64,000 bases of DNA, taken from contig NZ_CP139972.1 in assembly GCF_034424315.1 (NCBI RefSeq), forward strand, positions 1 through 64,000, in the 5' to 3' direction. Source of the stretch: Chitinophaga sancti. Its GTDB lineage: Bacteria > Bacteroidota > Bacteroidia > Chitinophagales > Chitinophagaceae. The position numbers and the translations under genes are program-made. This document shows, piece by piece, positions 7,302-15,743 of the stretch (its first letter is position 1; every line of letters begins with the position of its first letter). The notes under the pieces were generated by a model. The model was not told the DNA's origin. It saw only the letters and a program-made list of their open reading frames with translations, and did no database searches.

Positions 7302-7319
7302 GGAATCATTGCTTCCTTA

Positions 7320-7355
7320 AAAAGCGCTCCTGCCCTGGGTAGGAGCGCTTTTTTG
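7320..7355 (+). terminator. Terminator of the L,D-transpeptidase gene
   Basis: AAAGCGCTCCT and AGGAGCGCTTT form a perfect 11-bp stem with a 9-nt loop, followed by a T-run. Confidence 0.93.
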
Positions 7356-7466
7356 TTTCATAGCCCTCTTTCTTTTTGTAACTTTTCCTTCCGTTTATTT
7401 ATTTTTTCTATGAAAAGTCAGTTTTTTTATGAAACTTGAGTACAAAGGTCAAATCAATTTACTATT

Positions 7467-8042
7467 ATGAACAGAAGAGAAGCCATTCGGAACGTTGCCA
7501 TTCTCTTAGGGTCGGCAGTTTCCGCGTCCACGTTGTCAGCCCTGGAAGGCTGTAATCCAAAAGGCCCTGATAACTATGCATTACAGGCGCCAGAAACCAA
7601 AAAGATGTTGGCCGAGATCGTAGAAACCATCATCCCGGAAACCGATACGCCGGGTGCTAAAGCCGCCAGGGTAGATGAGTTTATTGCCCTCATGCTCAAC
7701 GATTGTTACAAACCGGAAGATCAGCAACTGGTACTGGATGGTCTGAAAAAGATCGATGATGCCGCACAAAAGCAATTTAAAAAGCCATTTGTAGACCTGA
7801 ACGAAGAACAGAAAGCTGGTATTCTGACTGAGATTGACAAGGAACGGGTTGCTTATAATAAACGTGAGAATAAAAAGGAAAAGGATCCCGCGCACTATTT
7901 CCAGATCCTGAAAGAACTGACACTGATAGGGTATTTCACCTCCGAAGCGGGTGCAACCAAATCACTCCGGTATATACAGGTGCCAGGAAAATATGAAGGT
8001 TGTATTCCTTATGCCAAAGGCGAGAAGGCCTGGGCTATGTAG
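7467..8042 (+). CDS. Gluconate 2-dehydrogenase subunit 3 family protein
   Basis: A 191-residue protein starting MNRREAIRNVAILLGSAV, with an Arg-Arg pair at 3-4 followed by a hydrophobic stretch: a twin-arginine export signal. Cys29 in LEGCNP may also be a lipidation site. The remainder (residues 40-180) matches the small subunit family of membrane-bound FAD sugar dehydrogenases, with the ETIIPETDTPGAKAARV motif. This subunit helps fold and co-export the FAD subunit. The next gene, 122 nt downstream, encodes that subunit (GMC oxidoreductase), so the two form a periplasmic dehydrogenase complex. A cytochrome subunit is not seen here. Confidence 0.85.
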   Translation: MNRREAIRNVAILLGSAVSASTLSALEGCNPKGPDNYALQAPETKKMLAEIVETIIPETDTPGAKAARVDEFIALMLNDCYKPEDQQLVLDGLKKIDDAAQKQFKKPFVDLNEEQKAGILTEIDKERVAYNKRENKKEKDPAHYFQILKELTLIGYFTSEAGATKSLRYIQVPGKYEGCIPYAKGEKAWAM

Positions 8043-8164
8043 TAATCTGAAGGAAATAGAAAGCAGTAATCCGATCGCCATTTGTAGAAAATACCCATCG
8101 TCATTCAACGTAATAGACAAGACTCGTTCGCGCACATTAATTTATCAACTCAAGTAGAAATTCC

Positions 8165-9862
8165 ATGAATCTGAATACTAAAGCTCAGGATCAGAACACG
8201 TATGATGCCATCGTGATCGGTTCCGGCGTAAGTGGCGGCTGGGCTGCCAAGGAAATGACAGAAAAAGGTCTCAAAGTGCTCATGCTGGACAGGGGCAAAA
8301 AATTAGAACATGTTAAGGATTACGATACCGCCACCAAGGCTCCCTGGGAGTTCCCTCACCGTGGTAAAATCACTGCAGCACAAAAGGAAACGCATCCTAA
8401 ATTAAGCCGTGATTATCCATATAGTGAATACAATGAGCGTTTCTGGCTCAATGATTCCAAATCACCTTACAACGAGGTAAAGCGTTTTGACTGGTTTCGT
8501 CCTGACATTGTAGGGGGTAAATCCATTATGTGGGGTCGCCAGTCTTATCGCTGGAGCGATATCGATTTTGAAGCCAATCTCAAGGACGGTATTGCAGTTG
8601 ACTGGCCTATCCGCTATAAGGATCTTGCACCATGGTATGATTATGTAGAGAAGTTTGCGGGCATCAGTGGTCAGGCCGAAGGCTTGCCGCAATTGCCGGA
8701 TGGACAGTTTATGCCGGCGATGGAAATGAACTGCGTGGAGAAAGAAGCGAAGAAGCGCATTGAAGCCCAGTTTAAAGGCCGTATTATGACCATGGGGCGT
8801 GTGGCGAATATTACTCAACCATTGCCGGGTCGTGACAAGTGCCAGTACCGTAACCTGTGTAGCCGTGGTTGTCCGTTTGGTGCATATTTCAGCACACAGT
8901 CATCCACACTGCCTGCTGCAATGGCCACCGGCAACCTGACTTTACGCCCGGATAGCATTGTGAACTCCATTATTTACGATGAGAAGCAAAACAAGGCAAC
9001 AGGTGTTCGTGTCATTGATTCCCACACAAAGCAGATGACGGAGTTTTATGCAAAGGTCATCTTCGTGAATGGGTCTACACTGGGTACTACTTTTGTATTG
9101 CTGAACTCCACCTCCAGCCGTTTCCCGAATGGCTTGGGCAATGACAGTGGCGTACTGGGAAAATACCTGATGGATCACCATTTCCGTACCGGTGCTTCCG
9201 GCAGGGCAGAAGGCTTTGACGATAAATATTATTTTGGTCGCCGTGCGAACGGTATCTATATTCCCCGCTATCGCAACATTGGCAGTGACAAGCGTGATTA
9301 CCTCCGTGGTTTTGGTTACCAGGGTGGTGCCAGCCGTGAGGGTTGGTCTCGTGGTGTAGCTGAACTGGGGGTAGGTAAGGACTTTAAGAACATGCTGTCA
9401 GAACCGGGCAAGTGGTCCATCGGACTGGGTGGTTTTGGCGAATGTCTGCCTTACGAATCTAACCAGGTAACACTCGACACTTCAGTAAAGGATGACTGGG
9501 GCCAGCCGGTATTAAAATTCGATGCAGAGTTCAAAGAGAATGAAAAGAAGATGCGGGTGGATATGATGAACGATGCGGCAGAAATGCTGGAAGCTGCGGG
9601 TATGAAGGATATTAGAACTTTCGACAACGGTTCATATCCGGGTATGGCGATCCATGAAATGGGTACTGCCCGCATGGGGCGTGATCCTAAAACATCTATC
9701 CTGAATGGATTCAACCAGCTGCATGCGGTGAAGAATGTGTTTGTGACAGATGGTGCATCAATGACATCAGCAGCGTGTGTGAATCCTTCGCTGACATATA
9801 TGGCGCTCACGGCTCGGGCAGTAGACTATATGTACAAGGAGATGAAGAAAGGAAATATCTAA
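8165..9862 (+). CDS. GMC family FAD oxidoreductase
   Basis: A 565-residue flavoprotein of the glucose-methanol-choline family. The N-terminal dinucleotide fold is AIVIGSGVSGGWAAKE (Gly19, Gly21, Gly24). The family block GGKSIMWGRQSYRW follows near residue 118, a Cys-rich stretch CQYRNLCSRGCPFG near 223-236, and the C-terminal block HEMGTARMG with VTDGASMTSAACVNPSLT, which includes the catalytic His region. It has no signal peptide and is probably carried across the membrane with the Tat-bearing subunit at 7467-8042. It most resembles the gluconate/sugar dehydrogenase large subunit. Substrate is not visible from sequence. A terminator follows. Confidence 0.88.
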   Translation: MNLNTKAQDQNTYDAIVIGSGVSGGWAAKEMTEKGLKVLMLDRGKKLEHVKDYDTATKAPWEFPHRGKITAAQKETHPKLSRDYPYSEYNERFWLNDSKSPYNEVKRFDWFRPDIVGGKSIMWGRQSYRWSDIDFEANLKDGIAVDWPIRYKDLAPWYDYVEKFAGISGQAEGLPQLPDGQFMPAMEMNCVEKEAKKRIEAQFKGRIMTMGRVANITQPLPGRDKCQYRNLCSRGCPFGAYFSTQSSTLPAAMATGNLTLRPDSIVNSIIYDEKQNKATGVRVIDSHTKQMTEFYAKVIFVNGSTLGTTFVLLNSTSSRFPNGLGNDSGVLGKYLMDHHFRTGASGRAEGFDDKYYFGRRANGIYIPRYRNIGSDKRDYLRGFGYQGGASREGWSRGVAELGVGKDFKNMLSEPGKWSIGLGGFGECLPYESNQVTLDTSVKDDWGQPVLKFDAEFKENEKKMRVDMMNDAAEMLEAAGMKDIRTFDNGSYPGMAIHEMGTARMGRDPKTSILNGFNQLHAVKNVFVTDGASMTSAACVNPSLTYMALTARAVDYMYKEMKKGNI

Positions 9863-9874
9863 ATGATAAAATGG

Positions 9875-9916
9875 ATGCCCTCCTTACTGTCTTTGATGGT
9901 AGGGAGGGCATTTTTA
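9875..9916 (+). terminator. Terminator of the GMC dehydrogenase operon
   Basis: ATGCCCTCC and GGAGGGCAT pair, extended by TTAC/GTAG with a mismatch, followed by five T residues. Confidence 0.88.
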
Positions 9917-10017
9917 TTTATACAATCATTAGTATATAGCACTAAGGTGTTATTTACGGCTTCCTCATATAAGGATACTTTTACAGCCTAAGTTTGTAAA
10001 CCTTTCTCTATACAACT

Positions 10018-11415
10018 ATGAATCTATTTCTACTCACTACCTTTACAGTATTGTTTAATAATCCGGTCAACGATTCAACAATAAGGAAAGACAGTGTAAT
10101 TGCCCTACCGGACAGGTATTTGTCGCAGGTAAAACGCAAATCTGAGCATGTAGAAGCGCAGGTGGATAAGCGTACTGCCCAGGCATTGGATCGTTTTGCA
10201 CGCCAGGAAAAAAGGATGCAGGCGAAGTTGATGAAGGTGGATTCGACGGCTGCAAAAAGGATCTTTTCTCAATCGATAGATAGTCTCAAAAATATGAAGG
10301 CGGGTTTGGGCAGGAAGGTGAGTGGGCTCACTTCGAATGCCGGCGGTGCTTATATGGATACTCTGCAGAATTCACTGAAATTTTTGCAGGGATCAAATAA
10401 TGTATTGAGTGGCGGGAAACTGGCCAGTGCTACGCAAAGCATAGATAACCTGCAGAATAGCCTGCAACAGGCGGAGCAGGTAAAGGCTTATTTGCGGGAG
10501 CAAAGGCAGTTATTGAAGCAGCAATTGGCAAACTATACGGGCTTTGGAAAGGAATTGACGAACCTGAATAAGGAGGCGTATTATTATGGGCAGCAACTGA
10601 ATGAGTATAAGGCAACTTTATCTGACAGGAAGAAGGCAGAGGAAAAGGCGCTTGCCTTGTTAAAAACGTTTCCGGCATATAATAATTTCATCGCACAGCA
10701 TTCTCAGTTTGCGAGTTTGTTTAGTTTAATTGGCACGAGCAGCAGTAACACAAACCTGGCGGGTTTGCAAACGCGTAGCCAGGTAGAGCAATTGGTGTCT
10801 CAGCGCATGGGGAATGATCCGGCTGCGCAGCAGGCGGTGAGTCAGCAGATGGCGCAGGCGAGGTCACAGATCAATGAGTTGAAGGATAAATATTCCAACC
10901 TGGATAATGCGGGAGATATGCCGGATTTCAAGCCGAACCCGATGAAAACGAAAAGTTTTTTACAGCGGCTGGAGTTTGGTGGGAATTTGCAGTTTCAGAA
11001 GAATACGTCTTATTATCCTACAACCACGGATATAGCCGGGCAGGTGGGCTATAAGTTTCATAAGAATGGAACTGTCGGTGTAGGGGTGTCTTATAAGCTG
11101 GGGATGGGAACGGGTTGGGATCACATAGCGTTTACGCATCAGGGGGTGGGTTTGAGGAGTTTTGTGGATTGGAAACTGAAGGGAACGTTTTATGTGAATG
11201 GAGGGTTTGAGGAGAATTATTTGACGGCGATCACGAATGTATCGCAGTTGAAGGATTTGAGTTTGTGGAAGGGAAGTGCGTTGTTGGGGGTGAGTAAGAA
11301 GTATAAGATTAATGCGAAGTTGAAGGGTAATTTGATGGTGTTGTATGATTTTTTGGCGAGTAGGAGTGTGCCGGCGACGAGTAGTTTTAAGGTGAGGATT
11401 GGGTATACGATGTAG
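10018..11415 (+). CDS. Uncharacterised coiled-coil protein with barrel-like C-terminus
   Basis: A 465-residue protein I do not recognise. The first 20 residues look like a short signal peptide. Residues 35-100 and 140-225 are charged, Gln/Lys-rich and heptad-like (for example LQQAEQVKAYLREQRQLL), so probably coiled coil. A Gln/Ala-rich stretch follows (QQAVSQQMAQARSQINEL). The last 140 residues alternate polar and hydrophobic residues with many Gly and aromatics (GYKFHKNGTVGVGVSYKLG), as in outer-membrane beta-barrels, and end in VRIGYTM with no sorting domain. This suggests an outer-membrane protein with a periplasmic coiled coil. Late codons are G-rich in third position compared with neighbours. 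A small gene follows 31 nt later. Confidence 0.7.
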   Translation: MNLFLLTTFTVLFNNPVNDSTIRKDSVIALPDRYLSQVKRKSEHVEAQVDKRTAQALDRFARQEKRMQAKLMKVDSTAAKRIFSQSIDSLKNMKAGLGRKVSGLTSNAGGAYMDTLQNSLKFLQGSNNVLSGGKLASATQSIDNLQNSLQQAEQVKAYLREQRQLLKQQLANYTGFGKELTNLNKEAYYYGQQLNEYKATLSDRKKAEEKALALLKTFPAYNNFIAQHSQFASLFSLIGTSSSNTNLAGLQTRSQVEQLVSQRMGNDPAAQQAVSQQMAQARSQINELKDKYSNLDNAGDMPDFKPNPMKTKSFLQRLEFGGNLQFQKNTSYYPTTTDIAGQVGYKFHKNGTVGVGVSYKLGMGTGWDHIAFTHQGVGLRSFVDWKLKGTFYVNGGFEENYLTAITNVSQLKDLSLWKGSALLGVSKKYKINAKLKGNLMVLYDFLASRSVPATSSFKVRIGYTM

Positions 11416-11446
11416 GGGGAAACTTAAGAAGGATAATGTATTATTT

Positions 11447-11755
11447 ATGGAGATAGGAAAAGCCGAAAATGAGAGAGGTGTAAGAGGTGATATTCATTAT
11501 ACTTGTTATGATAGGATCTCAGGTAAAAAATTGCCAGATATAATGTTTTCAGTTTATAAGCATCACCATAGTGAAGCCGCTGTGAAATTTCAGGCTGGAT
11601 TACAGGATGAAATTACAGTTCCGGTTGGTAGTTTTTATATTGAGGTAATTGAAGAAACCCTTCATTTTGGGCCAGCTTTTATTCAGGCTGTCAGAGTCGA
11701 AAAAAATAAAATTACCAATATACGGATATATATAGGTAGCGGATATGTTAGCTAA
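11447..11755 (+). CDS. Small hypothetical protein, beta-sandwich-like
   Basis: A 102-residue protein from the ATG at 11447 (MEIGKAENERGVRGDIHYT); an earlier in-frame ATG at 11399 would overlap the preceding gene by 17 nt. It has no signal peptide or membrane segment. The pattern of a conserved Gly-Lys turn (ISGKKLPDIMFSVYK) followed by short strands and VPVGSFYIEV recalls carboxypeptidase-regulatory-like beta-sandwich domains, but this is weak. It shares strand and likely transcript with the coiled-coil gene before it. Nothing else is identifiable. The 166 nt that follow hold no gene I can support. Confidence 0.5.
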   Translation: MEIGKAENERGVRGDIHYTCYDRISGKKLPDIMFSVYKHHHSEAAVKFQAGLQDEITVPVGSFYIEVIEETLHFGPAFIQAVRVEKNKITNIRIYIGSGYVS

Positions 11756-11879
11756 AACTCTTTATTGTATTATTTATAGCAGCAGATATTATTATCACCC
11801 TGTTGGCTTACCATGCATCTTGTACAGAGAAAAGCCTGCCCGATTAATGATGGTAGCGTAAGTGTAATAAACACCTCCT

Positions 11880-11911
11880 AAAAAAACAAAACCCCGGGAA
11901 GAATCCCAGGG
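11880..11911 (-). terminator. Terminator of the SusCD-protease unit
   Basis: On the minus strand CCCTGGGA and TCCCGGGG (one G-U pair) form a stem with loop TTCT, followed by TTTTGTTTTTT. It lies 11 nt after the protease stop codon. Confidence 0.85.
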
Positions 11912-11921
11912 CCTCATTTCA

Positions 11922-14279
11922 TCACTTGTATGGTGCTTCAAGCACCTTTTTTATCTGCAGTAACAAGTCCTGCTTATGAGAAATTTGTAAACTATTTACC
12001 GCCGGCATCGCCATGATCTCCTGCTTCAAATGCTCCAGGTGCATCCTCACATACAACCTCCCATCACTTCTTTCCGCATTCGTCAGCATCTTTCCCTCCT
12101 CCATACTCTTCGGTTTCAATATCATCGCAATCCTTTCTATATACATCCGCTGCGTATTCCTTAAATAAACATCCTCCAGTGCATTCCCTGTTGACTTCCT
12201 CCACACCGTTTTTTTGATGTCATTCAGGTACTCATCCAACGCATAATCCCGCTGCATCATCGTATACAACATCCCAGGGTTCAGCAGTGTATTCAATAAA
12301 TTATTCTGCATGTTAGCGATATCATCCATCGGTGTCAGTTTCATCTTGCCGGTGATAGCCGCAGGATACAACCATAACGGCGGTTGCATTACCTGTCTGC
12401 CTAAGAAGTCTATTGCAGACTTCACACGGGCCTTTGGCACATCAACATACACATCTCCCGCCTCGTCTGTGCTTTTCTGTGTCACGTATGTACCGCTTAC
12501 ATACTTCATGACATGATACACATACAGGTTATATTGCTTCAATACTGCCTTATGAATCCTTTTCAGGTTATTATACAGATCTCCCTCTTCCGCTGTCCAT
12601 GCAGGTATGGATGGCATGATCCTTTTTAGGTTCATAATACCATAATCACCCGCTTTCACCGCATCATCACCCAGGTCTTCTGTCTGAGAACGCGGATCTT
12701 CATCTTTACCTTCTCCTCCAAACCACAAACGTGGATTTGCTTTTAAGCTATCTACGATCCATTTGTTCAGCACCTTATTATCCGCATACTCATCTTCGGT
12801 ACCAAAGATCTGTTTGTAGCCCCACTGAATCGCCCACTTATCATACACATTGATACGGGGATATAAACCTTCTATACCAATGCTATCCTCCGGTTGTGCG
12901 ACATAATTAAAGCGTGCATAATCCATGATGGAAGCTGTGTGCCCATTCGCCTCTACCCACTTTTTATCCCTTAATAATACTACCGGTGTCTGGCTACTCG
13001 CACCCATATTATGACGCAGACCTAATGAATGCCCCACTTCATGAGAAGATACAAAACGGATCAAATCACCCATCAATTCGTCGTCAAACACCATCTTCCT
13101 CGCTCTCGGATCCACCGCAGCTACCTGTACCATGTACCAGTCATGCACCAGTTTCATCACATTGTGATACCAACCTACATGGCTTTCGATGATCTCTCCA
13201 CTTCGCGGATCACTGATGCGCGGGCCATAAGCATTAGCCGTTTCTGAGGCAAAATAACGGATCACTGAAAAGCGCGCATCTTCCATACTCATCGTCGTAT
13301 CTCCCTCAGGCCATTCTTTCGCTACGATCGCATTCTTGAACCCAGCCTGCTCAAACGCCTTATTCCAGTCATTCACACCCGCTATCAGGTAAGGTCGCCA
13401 TTTCTTTGGTGTAGCCGGATCTATGTAGTATACGATCTGCTTTACCGGTTCTACCAGCTCACCACGCTTATAGGCTTCCACATTTGATGGCTGTAAATTA
13501 TAACGCTGTATTACAAAGTAGTTTTGTGTAGACTGCGCATTGTCATCATACAACACGGTCTTATTTGCGAAATACCCCACACGCTCATCAAAGAATCTTT
13601 TACGCATCGGTTTAGCTGGTAACATCACCATGGATGTGTTCAGCTCAAAGGTTACCGCACCTGCTGCATTTGCAGTAGAAGAATAGGTCTTTGTAGTCCG
13701 TACTTCAATATTGATCGGGTAGGTATGAATACTGCCAATAAAGGACCTATCATCCGCATAGGAGCCTATTTTACGCTCTGTTTTAAGGTCAGCAGGCAAT
13801 GACGTGAGCAGGTTATCTTTTCTAAAGAAATCCGTTACTTCTATCACCACATTTCCATTATCAGGATTCGTTGTCTTTACATCGAAAGCCGCAGCAATAG
13901 GTCGAACGCCTGCATTACGTACCGCCTTGTAGATAGCCTGTGTGGTGTCGCGTACCACTGCTTTGGATGCATCGAGGCGCAAAAATACTTTCGCTCCTTT
14001 TTCAAAATATACCGTCTGCTCACTCACCTTTTCGCCGCCATACACCTGTGATTCCTCCGGTGTCGCCACAAACCTGTTCACCACCAGGATATCCCTGTTG
14101 AACATCGAATCAGGGATTTCAAAATAATACTTCCCATCTACCTGGTGCACTGTAAACATCCCCTGCCTTGTCACCGCCGCTTTGGTGATAATCTTCTTAT
14201 AGTTCGTCGTATCCTGTGCCTGCAAGCCGCCCGCAAAAAGCAAAGCAAACAAAGCAAGCAATTTTGTCTTTCTAATCAT
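11922..14279 (-). CDS. Zinc-dependent metalloprotease, metzincin type (DUF5117/DUF4953-like)
   Basis: A large exported protease. I take the ATG at 14279 (MIRKTKLLALFALLFAGGLQAQ), which gives a clean signal peptide; an earlier start adds eight residues and would abut the susD stop codon. With the longer start as residue 1, the zinc site HEVGHSLGLRH covers residues 421-431, the HExxHxxGxxH metzincin signature with Glu422 as base. A Met-turn candidate is SIMDYARFNY, about 30 residues later. Before it lies a long beta-rich region, after it a helical domain. The gene directly follows susD, which suggests the protease supplies peptides to the SusCD transporter, in the periplasm or at the surface. 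The substrate is unknown. Confidence 0.85.
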   Translation of the reverse strand: MIRKTKLLALFALLFAGGLQAQDTTNYKKIITKAAVTRQGMFTVHQVDGKYYFEIPDSMFNRDILVVNRFVATPEESQVYGGEKVSEQTVYFEKGAKVFLRLDASKAVVRDTTQAIYKAVRNAGVRPIAAAFDVKTTNPDNGNVVIEVTDFFRKDNLLTSLPADLKTERKIGSYADDRSFIGSIHTYPINIEVRTTKTYSSTANAAGAVTFELNTSMVMLPAKPMRKRFFDERVGYFANKTVLYDDNAQSTQNYFVIQRYNLQPSNVEAYKRGELVEPVKQIVYYIDPATPKKWRPYLIAGVNDWNKAFEQAGFKNAIVAKEWPEGDTTMSMEDARFSVIRYFASETANAYGPRISDPRSGEIIESHVGWYHNVMKLVHDWYMVQVAAVDPRARKMVFDDELMGDLIRFVSSHEVGHSLGLRHNMGASSQTPVVLLRDKKWVEANGHTASIMDYARFNYVAQPEDSIGIEGLYPRINVYDKWAIQWGYKQIFGTEDEYADNKVLNKWIVDSLKANPRLWFGGEGKDEDPRSQTEDLGDDAVKAGDYGIMNLKRIMPSIPAWTAEEGDLYNNLKRIHKAVLKQYNLYVYHVMKYVSGTYVTQKSTDEAGDVYVDVPKARVKSAIDFLGRQVMQPPLWLYPAAITGKMKLTPMDDIANMQNNLLNTLLNPGMLYTMMQRDYALDEYLNDIKKTVWRKSTGNALEDVYLRNTQRMYIERIAMILKPKSMEEGKMLTNAERSDGRLYVRMHLEHLKQEIMAMPAVNSLQISHKQDLLLQIKKVLEAPYK

Positions 14280-14303
14280 GCTTTCATTATTTAAAAAACC
14301 CAC

Positions 14304-15725
14304 TTACCAGGGTAGCGTTTCATTCGTATTAATAGTCAGGTTTGGATTTTTCTTCAATACATCCTGTGCAAACGGAATCACATACAACCTTGAATCAGGA
14401 GGCAATGTATACGTTACATGCGGTACTGATGTACTTACCAAAGGGAAGGTGCGTGTAATTGTCTTTGCATATTCCGGTTCTGTATTATACCGCTTCAGGT
14501 CCCAGAACCTGTTAAAGCCGAATAGCAATTCTTTTCTTCGCTCACTGATAATATATTTTACAACTTCTACTGCGGTAGCCGGTGTTTCCAGATGCGCCTC
14601 TGTAGCATCTGTAATTCGCTTGCTCCGTAGATTATTCACGATCTCCATCGCAGCAGAAAGATCTCCCGTACGCGCATAACATTCTGCCAGTGTCAGGTAC
14701 ACCTCTGGTACCTGGATACCCACGGTTGGATAAAAGAACGCTGTATATTTCACTTTCCAGTAAGCAGAATGTGCGCCTATATCCAGGTAAGTCTTATTGG
14801 TTGAATCAAAAAAGAGGTTATACCTTGCATCATGAGATCCAAACAAATTCTTCAGCTCTCCACTGATCTTATAAGAATACCCAATATTCATCTCACTATA
14901 AGAACTCATGTACATATAGCTCAGTGTCTCCGGGTTAGATCCCGCAGGCGTTGCTAATACAGACGGTCCTCCCTGTTTGGAATAAGCGACCATGTCGAAG
15001 AGACTGTTATTATATGTCAAAGCCTGCAAAGCCGCAGCTTTCGCTTTCTCATAATCACGCTTGAATAAAAGCAGTTTCGCCTTAAACGCCCAGGCAAATG
15101 CCAGAGACGGATGATACACATCCTTGGGTTTCTCCTGTAAATAAGGAATTGCCTCGTCCAGGTCTTTTTCAATAAAATCATACACTGCTGCTACCGTAGA
15201 TTTTACAGGTTTGGCTTCCAGGTCGTATTTGTCCATGATGCAAATACCCCCATCAGTTGCAGCTGTAGCAGGGTTGTATACTTTTGCAAAGGTGTTCACC
15301 AGTATAAAATGATCATAAGCTCTCAGTACCTTCGCTTCTGCCTTTGCTATTTTCTTTATGCTCTCATCACCGGTGCTCTCATCTACCAGGGTCACAATCA
15401 TATTCCAGCGATTAATATAAGTATAAGCGCGGTTATACAAAGTTGAACTACCCAGGTAATCTACCCGGCTCACAGATGTATCAAAGGTCACATTGATAAT
15501 GTCTATATTCTTTGCCATTCCGATTACTGCATTCTCCTTTATCCACTGATCATCCACTAAGTACTGGAAGTTATTGGTAGGATAACCCCTGCCCGGATAA
15601 CTCACCAGGTTATAAAAATCATCTGTTGTCTCCACGACAATCTGCCCGGTAGGCGTGATATCCAGGTACTTTTTACAACCCAGAACAAGAAATGAAAGCA
15701 GGAATACGATGATATATTTTTTCAT
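14304..15725 (-). CDS. SusD/RagB-like outer-membrane lipoprotein
   Basis: A 473-residue surface lipoprotein with signal MKKYIIVFLLSFLVLGC followed by KKYLD, the Cys17-Lys-Lys-x-Leu-Asp start usual for SusD proteins. The helical TPR-like core is visible in AYTYINRWNMIV, KAEAKVLRAYDHFILV and YLTLAECYARTGDLSAAM, with the C-terminal ERRKELLFGFNRFWDLKRY block of the family. SusD proteins form the lid over the SusC barrel and hold the ligand. The gene follows susC by 18 nt and precedes the metalloprotease. RagB-type partners handle peptides, which fits the protease neighbour; the ligand itself cannot be read from sequence. Confidence 0.9.
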   Translation of the reverse strand: MKKYIIVFLLSFLVLGCKKYLDITPTGQIVVETTDDFYNLVSYPGRGYPTNNFQYLVDDQWIKENAVIGMAKNIDIINVTFDTSVSRVDYLGSSTLYNRAYTYINRWNMIVTLVDESTGDESIKKIAKAEAKVLRAYDHFILVNTFAKVYNPATAATDGGICIMDKYDLEAKPVKSTVAAVYDFIEKDLDEAIPYLQEKPKDVYHPSLAFAWAFKAKLLLFKRDYEKAKAAALQALTYNNSLFDMVAYSKQGGPSVLATPAGSNPETLSYMYMSSYSEMNIGYSYKISGELKNLFGSHDARYNLFFDSTNKTYLDIGAHSAYWKVKYTAFFYPTVGIQVPEVYLTLAECYARTGDLSAAMEIVNNLRSKRITDATEAHLETPATAVEVVKYIISERRKELLFGFNRFWDLKRYNTEPEYAKTITRTFPLVSTSVPHVTYTLPPDSRLYVIPFAQDVLKKNPNLTINTNETLPW

Positions 15726-15743
15726 TACCCGTATTTTAAAAGA

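Noticed and set aside
7951..8157. 68-codon plus-strand frame between the two dehydrogenase genes
   Set aside because: It mostly overlaps the small-subunit gene in another frame and has no signal or family match.
11757..11850. Lipoprotein-like reading frame (LFIVLFIAADIIITLLAYH) in the gap after 11755
   Set aside because: It has no start codon and is not linked to a promoter; hydrophobic run may be chance.
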